From assembly GCA_023374045.1 (NCBI GenBank), contig CM041781.1:143460982-143524981 (forward strand): a stretch of 64,000 nt of DNA, written 5' to 3'. Both the position numbers and the translations under genes were made by a program. Below, piece after piece: positions 1 to 12,020 of the stretch. This stretch comes from Limonium bicolor. Its lineage: Eukaryota > Streptophyta > Magnoliopsida > Caryophyllales > Plumbaginaceae. Position 1 is the first letter of the stretch. Each line of letters starts with the position of its first letter. The notes below the pieces were generated by a model. It ran no database searches. It was not told the origin of the DNA and worked only from the letters and a program-made list of their open reading frames with translations.

Positions 1-91
1 TTCCCAAGTTTTAAGTGCACCTATATTCTAAGTATTTCACTCGGCTTGTTTTCTCGGGTTCAGAGCGTAACTACGCTCTGATACCAATTTC
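1..91 (-). other. Element A: start of internal region with tRNA-iMet primer-binding site
   Basis: Read on the minus strand, this is the first 91 bases of an LTR retrotransposon's internal region; the rest lies left of the window. Positions 75-86 read GCTCTGATACCA on the plus strand, the complement of the TGGTATCAGAGC primer-binding site that pairs with the 3' end of plant initiator-Met tRNA. The site ends a few bases from the LTR, as expected. It overlaps a perfect inverted repeat: 10-base arms at 60-69 and 72-81 with a 2-base spacer. The same arrangement occurs in elements C and F. Confidence 0.75.
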
Positions 92-3000
92 TGTAACGCC
101 CATATTTAACGTATTTACAGCGGAATTAAAATACTAAGGCGATTACAGATCATCGGTGAAGACGCATGCACGTCACAACAAAAGACTCAGCTCATGGATG
201 AAACAATATCCAGAGTCAAAGGAAGAATTACCAAGATTGTACTTTTCCATACTTCCACTAGATCACTAATTACACCAGAGCAATACCAAAACACTCAGTC
301 CTACCGAGTGCAGAAGCGTAAACCCTAGGCAGTTAATGTCTAATGAAACAACCAAACAGAAGGAACCAATAATCATGTAAGTTTCACATCAAGGCTCAGT
401 TAGTCACACAAGCTGAGTTAGTCACACAACCATTTCCTTTTAGAAATCCATTTTAGCTCAATTAGTGTTTGTCAAAAACATCCCTTAAGTCTTGTTAGCA
501 AAGCATAAGAGTACGAGAAATCGTACCTGGATAACGTTGTAGCAGTTCTAGTCAACTTGCGCAAACAATCAACAGTACTCTGAAGAATATTAAAGGTAGT
601 CTATCATCAATCACTTGTAGCCTACGTTAAGCTTAAATAAACTCCTCACTCTTATTTTTAAGTCTCAATTGTCTTTTAAGCCCTCACTTAAATGTTATGT
701 ATAACCTTTTACTTGTCTTAGAATGTCAATAATAACTCTTAAGCTCAATACCCTTACTCTTAATTTAGAATAACACCGTATCATAACCCATGATAGGTTT
801 GTCTTAGAATACTATATTATTAATTCACAATGTAATGATGATGTACTTTATCAATATTATCGAATAATCCATCATGATTAAGTTTTCCCCTTACTTAATT
901 AAGATCTACATCTTGTACATTGGAATCATAGTGTTGTAGATACATTTTATTATAACTTAATTGAGCCACTAAACTCAATTATCATATCCTTAGTTCAGAA
1001 TGACTCTCTATCATAACCGTCTAATAATCCTGTCATAAGATGTTGAATTACCTCTCATATTGAAATAACTATATTATAGTTAACTTAGATTTATCGAACT
1101 CTTACATTTAGTATTCCCAAGGTATATTATTTACTTTATCATTAACTATATAATAAGGCGTTTTAAGATAACCTTTTATGTATCCTTACTTACATTTAAT
1201 TTCCTAAATGTTTTATTTTAACACACATTCCCTCCATAGACTATGTATAATCCTTTTATACTAAACTTCAATAAAGTTAAGTCTTAAATACATCTTAAGT
1301 TGTTCACAAAACCTAAGGTTTCAAAGGAATAACTTAATAAATTAATTTCCTTTATTGTATTTAGGATAAGCATCATATCTTAACACAAGGTAAAATTTGT
1401 CAAAGAATTAAACTCTCATTCACAAGTGAAATTGTTAATTACTTAATAAGATAATATATTCTGAAAAATCCTCATACCTTATACTCAAATGACATATTAA
1501 TATTTTCAGTGTCGTAAAGTAGATCAATGTAATCTCTTATGTAACTTAGTTTTATCTAATAAAATGTTCAAAGGTTTTAAGTATCAAATTCCTATTTATA
1601 AACCTTTCTATAAATTCTAACTACTAAATACCTCACTTAATAGTAAACTCACACCCTAAGTATTGGTAATTAATGTTATAAATGTATTTCATATGGCTTA
1701 TCTAATGCCAAGAAACTTAAGGATTATTATTTAGATAAATTTCCAAATCATAGTTTAATATAGTTTTATATAATAATCCTTTTAATGATTTTATCTTAAA
1801 ACATTAAGTTATATTTCAATACCATAAATGTTAAGAAATGATTAAATCTAGACTTACTAATCCACCTCACATTTAGATGTAAAGTATTTTATTTATTTTT
1901 ATTTGTTTATATTAAGAACATTTAGATGTAAAAGTATTACGTTATTTATCATTAATTATAGAATAAGATCTATTTATGTAACATTTTATGTAATCTAATC
2001 ACAATTTTTCCTAAGTTTTAACTTATTAATTACTTAACCCAATTATAGACTTACATTATGGTTGTTGACTAATACTATACATGTATTTTAATACGGTTTA
2101 TATAAATCTTAGAAATTCAAAGATAACTCTTTAAGTTTAATAATCATAATTTAATACCGCCTCATATAATATTCTTTTATTAGTATTATGTAGTGGTTTA
2201 GTTTATCTCATTAATTCCTTCATATTATATTTTCTATAAGGTATTTTATTTCTTTTATTTATGTTTAATATATATATATACTAGGATTTATTCAAGACAT
2301 TCTTTATGCAGTTTTATTGCATTTAATTATTTATATTAACTTTTACACATATCTATATCCAATATGGTTTTTAAAATAAAGTATTTTCCTTAGTTCCAAT
2401 TAAGTATATTAACTTCAATTCTATATAGTTAATATAAATGAAGATTAATTTAATCCCTCGATTTAACCTATGTTACTATTTAATTCCCTTTTATATATGT
2501 GTAAATATATATATTTTTTCTTAGTTTTAATCAAGAATGTTACTTCCATATTATATGTATTAATGTAGATTAGTTTAGTTCCTTGATTTAACCTCAGTTT
2601 CTATTTTTATTTCTCTCATATAAGTATATATATAAATTATATATATGTAAATAATTTTTTTACTTCACTTAAAAGTTAATTCCCAAAGTATTTATAAACA
2701 TACTGTTACTAAATGTTAGTTTAATCTTTTCATTATTTCCCAACCTAAAAAGTTGATTAATAAACTATACTTTAATTTTTGTTACATTAAAAACCATATA
2801 TTATAAGTTATTCTTATGAAAAATTCATAAACACAATTTTTAAACCCATTTACCATTGACTAAAAATTCCCAAATTAAATATAGTAGCTATAACATTTAA
2901 GACATATTATAAAATTTTTATTTCATAAAAATATCTTTTTAATTTCATAAAAATATCTTTTTTATTTAACCAAATAGTTCCATAATACCCGTAACTTGCA

Positions 3001-4757
3001 AAAATCATAACTTACGTTTAAAAACTCCAAAACCATATTAATTTACATCAAAATAAGCTAGATTTTATAAGGAATCTATGGTTAAAATTTCAAGTCAAAA
3101 TACATTCGGGAAGGTATTTAAGTAAATTCAACAAGTTAGGGCTTAATTCTGGAAATATTATAAAACTTAACACAACTTAAACTCCCCAGATCTAATCTCG
3201 GCCGCCCGTTTCTAAAACCTACGATCGGACGGCCGAAAATTCTTGAGTTCATCAGCGAAAGAAGAACAAAGTTCAAGTACTAAATCCTTGATTCCTCTCA
3301 ACTCACAGAACCAAATCGAGTGATTTTTGTTTCATTGAATTCGAAATCTTCTTGTGGTTCCATTGATACCAATTTTATGATCTAAGATGCACGAAATCGG
3401 AAATACGAATCTGGGTATCAAGTTTAGGGTTTATGTTTGTTTCGGTTTTCGATTTGACGAATTCTTCCAATATAGTATGCAATAGACTAAATTAATACAT
3501 GGGTTAGACCGGTAATGCAATGTAGATTAGCAACATCGGAATAATTTGAAGAAAAACTCACCGGAATTGCAACAACGGGGGAAATCGAATTTGATGTTCT
3601 GGAAAAATTCAAACTTTACGAGTTGTCGAGGATCTATCTTTGTAGTTCTATAATTTACAGTACATATCGAGTTAGGCCGTGTTATTGGGCTCCATCGAAA
3701 TAGGAGATGTAGCCCTACGGATTGATAACAAGAACTAAACCCAATTCGCAACACACATGAAGAAATCTAAGCTGAAAGTCACGAGTTTATACCTTGCGGT
3801 TTCTGGAAAAATCTATGATTTTATGTGATGACAAATCCGAAACTTTAGACACCTCTCTCTTCCAAACTGTTGGGAATTAGCTTTGGTCATAAACATGAAA
3901 GTTGTAGAGGGATTAGAGATCTTCAAATCAAGCTAAAGAACATGAAATTTGGATGAGAAACGAAGAAGTTATGATCGAACAAAAGTGCCTTACCGATAAC
4001 GTTTTTCTGCGAATCTGGGTTACAGCTTTGCAAGGAGGCAACTTTGGATCACTTTTCCGGTGGATGTAGGAAGGGTTAGGTTATGTGTGAGCTATGGTTG
4101 TAAAGAGGGGATTAAGGAGAAGAGAATGAAGAAGACGGCACTGAAAAATTCAAAAGGATGAGTGAGATATAGCCGTCACAAGTTAGGGCAAAAGTACTGG
4201 TGGAGGTTAGAATACTCAGCGAATTTTATGCCAAGTACTGGCGAGCTGTGTGAGCTTGACACGTGTCAGTATTCAAATTTTTGATTCAAAACTTCATTCT
4301 ATCACAACTTTGGCTAGGATGATCCATTTTCGACGTTGTTTTTATCGATCTTCATGGTTTTCCATAAACTATTTATTGGTATAGGTTTCATGGGATGGTT
4401 TGACCATTCTTAAAAAGTCAACCCTAGCAAGGCTTAAGAAGCTTTAGGGTTTCCAGAATTTTATATTGACTTTTATGCTTCAAATTAATGCTCCAAATAT
4501 TTCTAAAATCTTTATAATATAATTGGAGTGTCTAGGAAGTTTTCCAAGATTTTTTGAATTATAAATCTTGTTATTAAATTCATAATACCTTATAATAAAT
4601 TAATTTAAATTGTATTATTATTTGGAATTTAATATAAGAAGTCCCCTAAATAATTTTTAAATAATACCATGCACTATTTTAGTGTTTAATAATATTATTT
4701 AGGGTTTTTATAAAAGAAATCCCCTAAATTAATTTAAATTAATTTAGGGGTATTTCA
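92..4757 (-). repeat. Element A 5' LTR (minus strand), about 4.7 kb
   Basis: A long AT-rich block bounded by TGTAACGCCC at 92 and GGGGTATTTCA ending at 4757. These match the LTR termini of elements B, C and F (TGAAATACCCC start and TGTTACA end in element orientation). The primer-binding site just left of 92 makes this the 5' LTR of a minus-strand element whose body is outside the window. No coding region was seen. About 3180-4330 is less AT-rich than the rest. The 5 bases after the end (4758-4762, ATGTG) would be one target-site duplication, but its partner is not visible. Confidence 0.75.
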
Positions 4758-5776
4758 ATGTGACGTCCCCTAGCCTCTCTTGATAGAAAATAATATGGGA
4801 ACCCAATCAATAAGAGTAGTATGATTATCCTAATTTATATAAATATCCAAACACATATTCATATCTTGTCAGCATTGTTCACATCTCCCACACTAACAGA
4901 TTAAACAAAAAGGACAACTATTATTATAATAATACATCTACACTAGTGTTTAACTCCCTGCAGCCAAGCATACCAAGATTCATTGCTCTTATCACATATT
5001 TTTGCAACTCCCTAACTGTAACACTTCACAACCACGCTATCTATACCTATTTATCCGGCTGATCACAATTAATCTCTTCAATTAATACCCAAACTACACT
5101 GGTGTTCCGGTCAACGGAATAATTGTCACAATTTGTTGTTCATGAACATATTAAATAAGATGTAAAATATATATATATATATATATTTACCGTGAATATC
5201 TGCTTTTAAAGATGCATAGGAGTAATCTTGAACAACACTCCATTGGCTACATATGTGGTATTCCTGAAAAACTGGCTAAACACATAACTACCTGTTTACT
5301 GAATGCTCTTAAGTCCGTTTAGACAGAATATAAAGATTTGGAAGACAGTTTATAAATTCAATTGCATAATAACATAAACAATAATTAAACCAACAATCCA
5401 TCCCTTACGCTGTGGTTAATGCAATTAACAGGTTTTTTTCTGCGTGGTATTCTACCTAGTGAAGAAGAAAATTTATGACTTGCCATACCCTTGGTTAGCC
5501 CAACATAAATCACTATAAACATTTTGAACAGACAACAGCAAACAAGGATGCCAGACTCATTTTACATAAGTTCGTCACACATCTCCTACATAAATAAATG
5601 TATTACGCACAACCATGGTGGCAAAAAGCAAAACATTTTCCCCTAGTTTAATACAATTCAAAAATCGCTAACATTCTAAAATTTTCCTAGGAATAATACC
5701 GGTAACATACCCATGTTTCTTTCATTAATTATATCTATATATGCGTATATATACATATATTCTCAATATCCGGTAG
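4758..5776. other. Unassigned spacer between elements A and B
   Basis: About 1 kb with no convincing ORF, no similarity to the other blocks in this window, and a short (AT)n run near 5167-5187. It may be the host sequence into which A and B inserted, or a fragment of an older element. The last 5 bases (5772-5776, GGTAG) would be the left target-site duplication of element B. Confidence 0.5.
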
Positions 5777-7171
5777 TGTAACACCCCCACTACGCACATA
5801 ACATTACTTGAAATCGCAGCAAAATTTAAACAACTAAACTATAACTAAACGATTGGTGCTACAACGCCGTCAACCACCCACGTGGTTAACAAGGCTGAAT
5901 AAATACAAGTGTATCAGTCTGATGATCAGACTCCCGAGCATAGAACTAATAACCACATATACATAAACATAATACTGAGTATTTACTTACATCATTCACT
6001 GTAAACCGTCACTGTAAACGGTTCACAACCAAATTATATATCGCCACGGGAGCACAGGCGCATCCCGGGCCCAACATCCAAAAGTAATCAAAAGTAATCC
6101 AGCATCCTAGGATCTAAAGCCATTCCGCTTCTTCGATCCTCATTCTGCAGTAAAAGAAATATGGAGCCCCTGAGGGGGTCAGCAACCCTTGGCTGGTATG
6201 GTTAACGCGCAGCCCATCGGCTACCGGGATACGCGCATATAATTGTCATGGCGACATGGCATTCATTTTAAAACACACAACTTATACATATATCATAACA
6301 TGGGTATTGTACACAACATCACACATAAACACAAAAACAATTCCTTAAGGAAGAGAACCAACACAATTAGTTCCAAGGAGAGCCTAGAGGATGTTGCCAT
6401 GCTCATGCCAAGCTCGTTACATAACTCGTTACCGTCCTGTTAGATTGAACGGAAACTTAACACAAGGTGCCTCGGATATAGTGATCCAAGCACACCGAAC
6501 AACACATAGTATGCCCCTGGCCCGACGTGAGTCAGTAAATAGCCTTGGTTAAGCTAAAGGGAAGGTTGGAAACCAAATTGGAAACAACCATAACATACAA
6601 AGAGAATCGAACCGGTTATGACATCGACTCCCATACTCACACGCGTGGCCGGAACAGACCGGACCCCTCCCCCATTAGCACTTGTTAGTGGTTCAATATT
6701 GAACACAATAAACATTTCACAAACAATTGGTTAAGTCTTGTTAGACACACAGAAGGGAAGAGAGAGTCATACTTAACAACATAATAATATTTAACAACTG
6801 TAAACTCGTTACATAATTTAAGTCTTACAAGGTCATTAACACACAGAAAAACAAACAACACACAAGCCGGTGTAAACCGGTAGGTAACAGACTGCAAGAA
6901 AACCATACCTTGGTCTTTGCTTCGACTGGTTTCCACCTTGAGAGAATCCTATACACATTTAGTAACGTCGGTTAATTAACGCACTAGTCCATTGTTAACA
7001 TTACTACTTCACATTCCTAGTTATCTCATTTCCACATTTTGTTTTAATTTCTCATCTTTTAAAATGTCATTATAACACTCCTAACGTGTCCCATATAACC
7101 TTATAATATCATTACTAACTTATCCCTATCATTAGACATCATTTAATAACCTAAAACTAAGTTTTTATGGT

Positions 7172-7419
7172 GGTCCGGGACTTGGTCCCCAACTAAGGTC
7201 CCGGACTACACTTAACAAAATCCTCGGCCTTTTAATGGGGTGGTCCGGGACTTCATACAAGTCCTAAGTCCCGGACCATTCTAGGCAAAAACTCTCGGGG
7301 TATTTAAGGGGGTGGTCCGGTACTTCTTACATAACCTAAGTACGGACCAAGACTTGCAAGAATCCTCGCCCTTTTAAATATATGGTCCGGGACATCATCC
7401 AAAACCTAAGTCCCGGACC
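7172..7419. repeat. Array of four hairpin-forming repeats in the B LTR
   Basis: Four units spaced about 70 bases apart. Each is an imperfect inverted repeat with arms like GGTCCGGGACTT and AAGTCCCGGACC around a loop of about 10 bases (near 7172-7206, 7242-7278, 7312-7348 and 7384-7419). The B 5' LTR has the same array at about 31557-31810. The D and F LTRs have arrays at the equivalent position with different arm sequences. Confidence 0.75.
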
Positions 7420-9230
7420 ACTGTACAGATTTACATTTTGAACATTTTTCTAGTCTGTTGCAATGGTTCTCCTCACCCATTAAATGTATAAACTTGCCAA
7501 TGATCTTAGATATATTCTAATGCCAAAATATCATCTTAAACACACGTAGTTCCTTATCTAACTTGTTACTCAATTTTTTTCTTAAAATTCACCAACACTT
7601 GTAACATTTTATACTAGGTTTCTAAATGGTGTTTCCCACCTAAGGTAACTACTATCCCAAATGCTTCCTCCTCATTTTAACATCATCTCCCAAGCATCAT
7701 TTCTTACCCACTTACACCCTAGTTGATGTCTAAGTTCCTTTGTTTACCTAGACACCTTAAACATTATTCTCCTCTTGTAAAATACTTAGGCATTTCCAAC
7801 ATTTCTAGTTCACCAAACCTTATATAAACACTTAGAGCTTCTTGCACATTTCCTAAATTTTGACATGGATTCTCCTAGAACATTTCTAAGCCAAAACACT
7901 TTGTTTTCTCCATTAAGCACATAAGAACACCTAAATTCACCAAGAACACTTTCACACACAAAGTTTCACCAAATTTACACTACATCACAATATAGTGCAT
8001 AATTTAAATTGCATGGCACTTAGGCACTTAAAATGCATGGCTCTTAGGCCCTTAAAATGCATAAGTCTTAAACAGTGAATTTCCACAATATATTTGCCTT
8101 TGACCTTCAAATACATACACAACACATATGTCCTTTTACTAGGCTCCTTGAGAACATTTTACTAAGTCATTTATCATTAGCTCTTTAAGTAGTTTTTAAC
8201 AAGCAATAAGCTCATTTCTAAGGCATTAAACTACATTGGGTTAGTATATTTACCTCTTTTTCCTCACAAACTTCTTTCTTGTTTCCTTGTAAAACCGGCT
8301 AGGCTTAGTTGCTTGTCAACTTCTAAACATTACACAAGCAATGTAATGAGTATACAAGCTCCAAGCTTAATCTCATTGTAAACCCTAGGTTTTACATTGT
8401 TTTCAAAAGCATTAAGATAGTTGTTTTAACCTTGATATTTGAAGAGATTTGAATATCTATCAAGAGAGGACTCCACCTAGTCCTTGAAAGGTTGGAATGA
8501 AGCTAGAACAAAGCAATATAATGAGCACCATCAATGGTGATTCTCGTCAAGATAAAAACATGGAAGAACATCATTTTCTTTGGGATTCCTTACCTAGAAG
8601 CAAAGGAGATCAATAATATGTAGAAATATAAGCTCAAGCTCCTTCAATGGTGGAACTCCATGGCACCGAAATGGTGGTCTTGAAGTTTTGAGAAGATAGA
8701 ATGAAGAGCTTGATGAGAGAAGAAATGGTGGTGTTTTGTTTTTGATTTGGTTAGTGAGCTAGGAAATATTGGCAATGGAAGATGGAGGTTGATGGTGGTG
8801 CTGTAGCAAACCTAGAAGAGAGCAAGAAGGAAGAAGACGACGTGTGAATGAAGGGAAATGAGAGAATGAAGATAAGTTTTGCTTTTAGAAGATATTTGTA
8901 CTTAGTAAAGTAAATAGTAACTAAAGTAGTCTTCTTTATTTACTTAACAAGTTAACAAGAGTGGTGAGTCACCACACTTAAAAAACTGGCCCCCTTTATG
9001 CTCTTAGGGGTATTTTAGTCTTTATTGATTAATTTAATTACTTATAATAACATATGTTACAAACTAGCTTATTAAAGTTACTATTCATAAAGACAAGGCA
9101 CATAGAAGTGAAATTTTTGATTTCCCATTGATATAGACTTCCAAATGTGATACTATATAGTACACATGTTAATTAAAGAGTAATGATGGACATTTAGCCA
9201 TTCAAAACTCATTTACAAGACAATTTTTCA

Positions 9231-9264
9231 AAAATGTGCTTTAAGACTCCTTAAAGCACATTTT
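9231..9264. promoter_or_regulatory. 15-bp palindromic U3 motif of the B LTR
   Basis: A perfect inverted repeat: AAAATGTGCTTTAAG at 9231-9245 and its complement at 9250-9264, with a 4-base spacer. Half-sites recur at about 9378-9394 and 9406-9424. The same palindrome lies at the matching position in D (33270-33303) and F (52654-52687), and a degenerate form in C (19511-19553). The position, in the first few hundred bases of the LTR in element orientation, corresponds to U3. A regulatory or structural role is inference. Confidence 0.5.
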
Positions 9265-9531
9265 GTGTTTTAACTTGTTTTCAAGCTTGGTTTTCTTTTC
9301 TAATTGGTTTAATATGTTCATTAGTATATAAATAAGGTCTTGGTAAGTTCATTAGGTCTTAACCAAGCTTATCCAAAGCTTAGAGCACATTTTGGCCTTT
9401 ATTGACCTTAAAGCACATTTTGTGTTTCCTATGATTTAAATTGCTTACTAATATTCCTAAGACTCTTTTTACCCTAACCACACCTTATTTTAGCGTTTAA
9501 ACAACATAACTAGGTTTGGGGTATTTCAATC

Positions 9532-9565
9532 TACCCCCCTTAAAAGAACTTTGTCCCCAAAGTTC
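9532..9565 (-). promoter_or_regulatory. Element B polypurine tract with adjacent stem-loop
   Basis: On the minus strand a run TTTTAAGGGGGGTAG ends 3 bases from the 3' LTR, the standard place for the plus-strand primer. Directly upstream is a perfect 8-bp stem (GAACTTTG and CAAAGTTC, 9546-9565) with a 4-base G-rich loop. F has the same stem, and C has a stem with paired base changes. Confidence 0.85.
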
Positions 9566-9790
9566 ATACTTCCACATATCCTAAATACTAGAACACGGGA
9601 ACACATATCAACAATACTTCCATAACCACATTAACAACATCTTTACATAACATCAGACACAAGGTCCAAACAACATAACATCACAACATCATTCAGACTC
9701 AGCGGTCTGTAACATAACAACATAACAATATGACAACACAACACAGACAATGTATCCAAGTACATGTCGTACACACATAACCGAAACGGC
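9566..9790 (-). other. Element B 3' untranslated region
   Basis: About 225 bases of A- and C-rich sequence between the two polypurine tracts, with no open frame. Nothing else was recognised. Confidence 0.5.
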
Positions 9791-9825
9791 TCTACCCCCC
9801 TTAAATAGGGGTACGCCCCGTACCC
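9791..9825 (-). promoter_or_regulatory. Second polypurine tract with stem-loop, element B
   Basis: A second TTAAGGGGGGTAGAGC (minus strand, about 9788-9806) lies 15 bases downstream of the pol stop codon and about 260 bases upstream of the LTR-proximal tract. A perfect 7-bp stem with a 3-base loop (arms GGGTACG and CGTACCC, 9809-9825) precedes it. F has the identical module (62556-62592) and C has one with a changed but still paired stem (21324-21359). Confidence 0.75.
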
Positions 9826-9839
9826 TATACATACAAACG

Positions 9840-11051
9840 CTAAGAAGTAAACAATGACGGGTACTTCGCCTTCATCTTATCTTCCAACTCCCAAGTGGCC
9901 TCCTCAACGTCCTGGTTAGACCAGTGAACCTTCACCAGTCTCACAGACTTATGGCGAGTGTCTCGAGTCCTAGTATCCAGAATCCGTACCAGAGTCTCTA
10001 CTGATCGCATGGTCGGCTCTAAAGTTAGCCTTTCAGGCTGAAGTACATGAGACGGATGAGACATATATTTCTTCAACTGGGATACATGAAATACATCATG
10101 TACCTTGCCCAGCTCGGCGGGTAAATCAAGTCTGTAAGCTACCGGGCCGATCCGCTCCGTCACAACATAAGGCCCCACATATTTTGAGCTCAACTTGCCC
10201 TTCTGGCCAAAATGAAATACTCCCTTCATGGGGGATACTCTGAGAAATACCTGATCACCCACGGCGAACTCCAGGTCACGTCTGCGCACATCTGCGTACG
10301 ACTTCTGTCTATCCTGAGCTGTCTTCATGTTAGCCCGGATCTGGCGAACTTCTGCCTGAACTTGTTCCAAATACTCTGGTCCTATAATGACCGTCTCACT
10401 TGACTCATCCCAGAATAATGGCGTGCGGCATGGTCTACCGTACAATGCCTGGAAGGGAGACATCTTGATCGAAGCATGGTAGCTGTTGTTGTAACTAAAC
10501 TCGATCAGATGTAACTTATCAATCCAGCTGGTCTGAAAGTCAAGTGCACATGCACGTAACATATCCTCAAGTGTCTGGATGGTGCGCTCACTCTGACTAT
10601 CTGTCTGTGGGTGAAACGCCGTACTCAGTTTCAATTCGGTACCTAGTGCTTCTCGTGTGGATCTCCAATATCTGGATAAGAATCTAGTATCTCTGTCAGA
10701 CACAATGGTCTTTGGTACTCCATGGTGCCGAACAATCTCCCTATCAAAGAGCTCTGCTAGTTTTGCCACTTTCCAGGTGTCCTTCATCGGTATGAATCGA
10801 GCCACCTTGGTCAGTCGGTCAACAACAACCCAAATCATATTCAGACCTCCCCTTGTAGGCGGAAGCCCTACTACGAAGTCCATAGAAATATCATGGAACT
10901 TCCACTCAGGCACTGGCATTGGCTGTACCATACCACCAGGCCGTCGGTGCTCAAACTTGACCTTCTGACAAGTGAGACACCTCAACACATAATAATTCAC
11001 ATCCTTTTTCATTCCAGTCCACCAAAAATATCTTTTCATACCCTTATACAT
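9840..11051 (-). CDS. Element B integrase with C-terminal chromodomain-like tail
   Basis: A 403-residue open segment that inserts retrotransposon cDNA into host DNA in the nucleus. C25 and C28 are the cysteine half of the HHCC zinc-binding domain; its histidine half lies upstream in a disrupted frame. The catalytic core shows D58, D119 and E155, with 35 residues between the last two (DD35E). The beta-barrel C-terminal region follows, with a [13 protein letters not shown] stretch. The last ~50 residues have the TWELE and YPSLF signature of chromovirus integrases, thought to guide integration to chromatin. The given start is the first Met of the open frame, not a true start, because integrase is released from a polyprotein. 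One of the few intact parts of B. Confidence 0.88.
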   Translation of the reverse strand: MYKGMKRYFWWTGMKKDVNYYVLRCLTCQKVKFEHRRPGGMVQPMPVPEWKFHDISMDFVVGLPPTRGGLNMIWVVVDRLTKVARFIPMKDTWKVAKLAELFDREIVRHHGVPKTIVSDRDTRFLSRYWRSTREALGTELKLSTAFHPQTDSQSERTIQTLEDMLRACALDFQTSWIDKLHLIEFSYNNSYHASIKMSPFQALYGRPCRTPLFWDESSETVIIGPEYLEQVQAEVRQIRANMKTAQDRQKSYADVRRRDLEFAVGDQVFLRVSPMKGVFHFGQKGKLSSKYVGPYVVTERIGPVAYRLDLPAELGKVHDVFHVSQLKKYMSHPSHVLQPERLTLEPTMRSVETLVRILDTRTRDTRHKSVRLVKVHWSNQDVEEATWELEDKMKAKYPSLFTS

Positions 11052-11161
11052 CTTTGAAGCTCCGGGGTGAATCGAAGTCGTAGAACAATGGGATTCACTC
11101 AGTATGTGCTACTTCAGCTCAGCACTACTCCTCGGAATACACAATCGGCCATTCAGCCTAA

Positions 11162-11497
11162 TCAGGTCATCATCGTGGAGTTTGAAGTCGTACTTCTGAC
11201 CCTTGAACGTGCCATCAATAAGCTTCTGCCTGATCTCCAACATATACTGATCGTCATCTGAGCACTCCGCACCTCTTCAACCAAGCTAGAATGAGAGACT
11301 AGCGAATGGAGAGAGTGTGCTCGGCGACTCAGTGCGTCAGCTACCACATTTGCCTTACCCTCCTTATATTGCAGATTAATGTTGTAGTTGTTCAGAAATT
11401 CAACCCACCTTCTTTGTCTCATGTTCAACTCCTTCTGAGTGAACAAGTACTTTAAACTCTTGTGGTCAGAATAAATCGTCACACTTACCCCATACAA
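11162..11497 (-). pseudogene. Element B RNase H C-terminal part (frameshifted)
   Basis: This holds the later part of the Ty3/gypsy RNase H domain, which degrades the RNA strand of RNA/DNA hybrids: SDHKSL near the start (a catalytic Asp) and VVADALSRR (the last catalytic Asp). The frame then shifts out of the polyprotein for its last ~30 residues and ends. About 11052-11161 holds the linker and the integrase histidine region out of frame. F has the same segment at about 60890-61260. Confidence 0.8.
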
Positions 11498-11614
11498 GTG
11501 ATGTCACCATATCTTCAATGCGAAGACAATGGCACCCAATTCTAAGTCATGGGTAGGGTAGTTCTCTTCATGCTTCTTCAGCTGTCGGGAGGCGTAAGCT
11601 ATGACCTTCCCGTG

Positions 11615-11980
11615 TTACATCAACACACAACCCATACCTCTGCCTGATGCGTCACAATAGACCTCAAAACCATCTGGACCGTCTGGTAAAGTCAGGACTG
11701 GTGCAGATGTCAGAGCATCCTTGAGACTCTGGAAAAAACTCTCACAGTCGACTGTCCACTCGAATGGTGCATCCTTCTTCATCAAGGAAGTCATCGGCTT
11801 CGAGACACTGGAGAAGTCCTTCACAAACCTCCTATAATAACCCGCCAGACCGAGGAAGCTCCTGATATCGGTAACTGTCTTCGGCCTAGGCCAGGTGCGC
11901 ACTGCATCAATCTTTGCCGGATCAACAGCGATCCCGGCCTCAGAAATCACATGACCAAGGAAGGATACTGGTTCAACCAA
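11615..11980 (-). pseudogene. Element B RT thumb/connection and RNase H N-terminus (broken)
   Basis: It begins with [15 protein letters not shown], the RT connection found in Ty3/gypsy elements, runs through [10 protein letters not shown], and ends in the first RNase H strand (YCDASGRG, containing a catalytic Asp). A stop codon follows VLM where related copies read on. The missing RNase H middle (about 11498-11614, with the [21 protein letters not shown] region) is in the same stretch but closed by stops. Confidence 0.8.
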
Positions 11981-12020
11981 AACTCACACTTTGAAAATTT
12001 AGCATACAACTGATTCTTTC

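Larger units (their letters stand above)
5777..9528 (-). repeat. Element B 3' LTR
   Basis: It starts with TGTAACACCCCC and ends with GGGGTATTTCA, followed at once by the polypurine tract on the right, so it is the 3' LTR of a minus-strand element. The length is 3,752 bp. The segment 6330-8605 matches the 5' LTR remnant at 30716-33007 closely, with scattered substitutions and short indels. In element orientation the two ends form near inverted repeats (TGAAATACCCC against TGTAACACCCC, 9 of 11 matching). Open frames inside it, such as 6243-6443 and 6685-6936, look accidental. Confidence 0.85.

Noticed and set aside
5167..5187. (AT)n run as a functional site
   Set aside because: A simple microsatellite; similar short runs occur near 21163 and 35500 without context.
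10212..10968. Plus-strand frames of 63 and 103 codons
   Set aside because: Antisense shadows of the B integrase.
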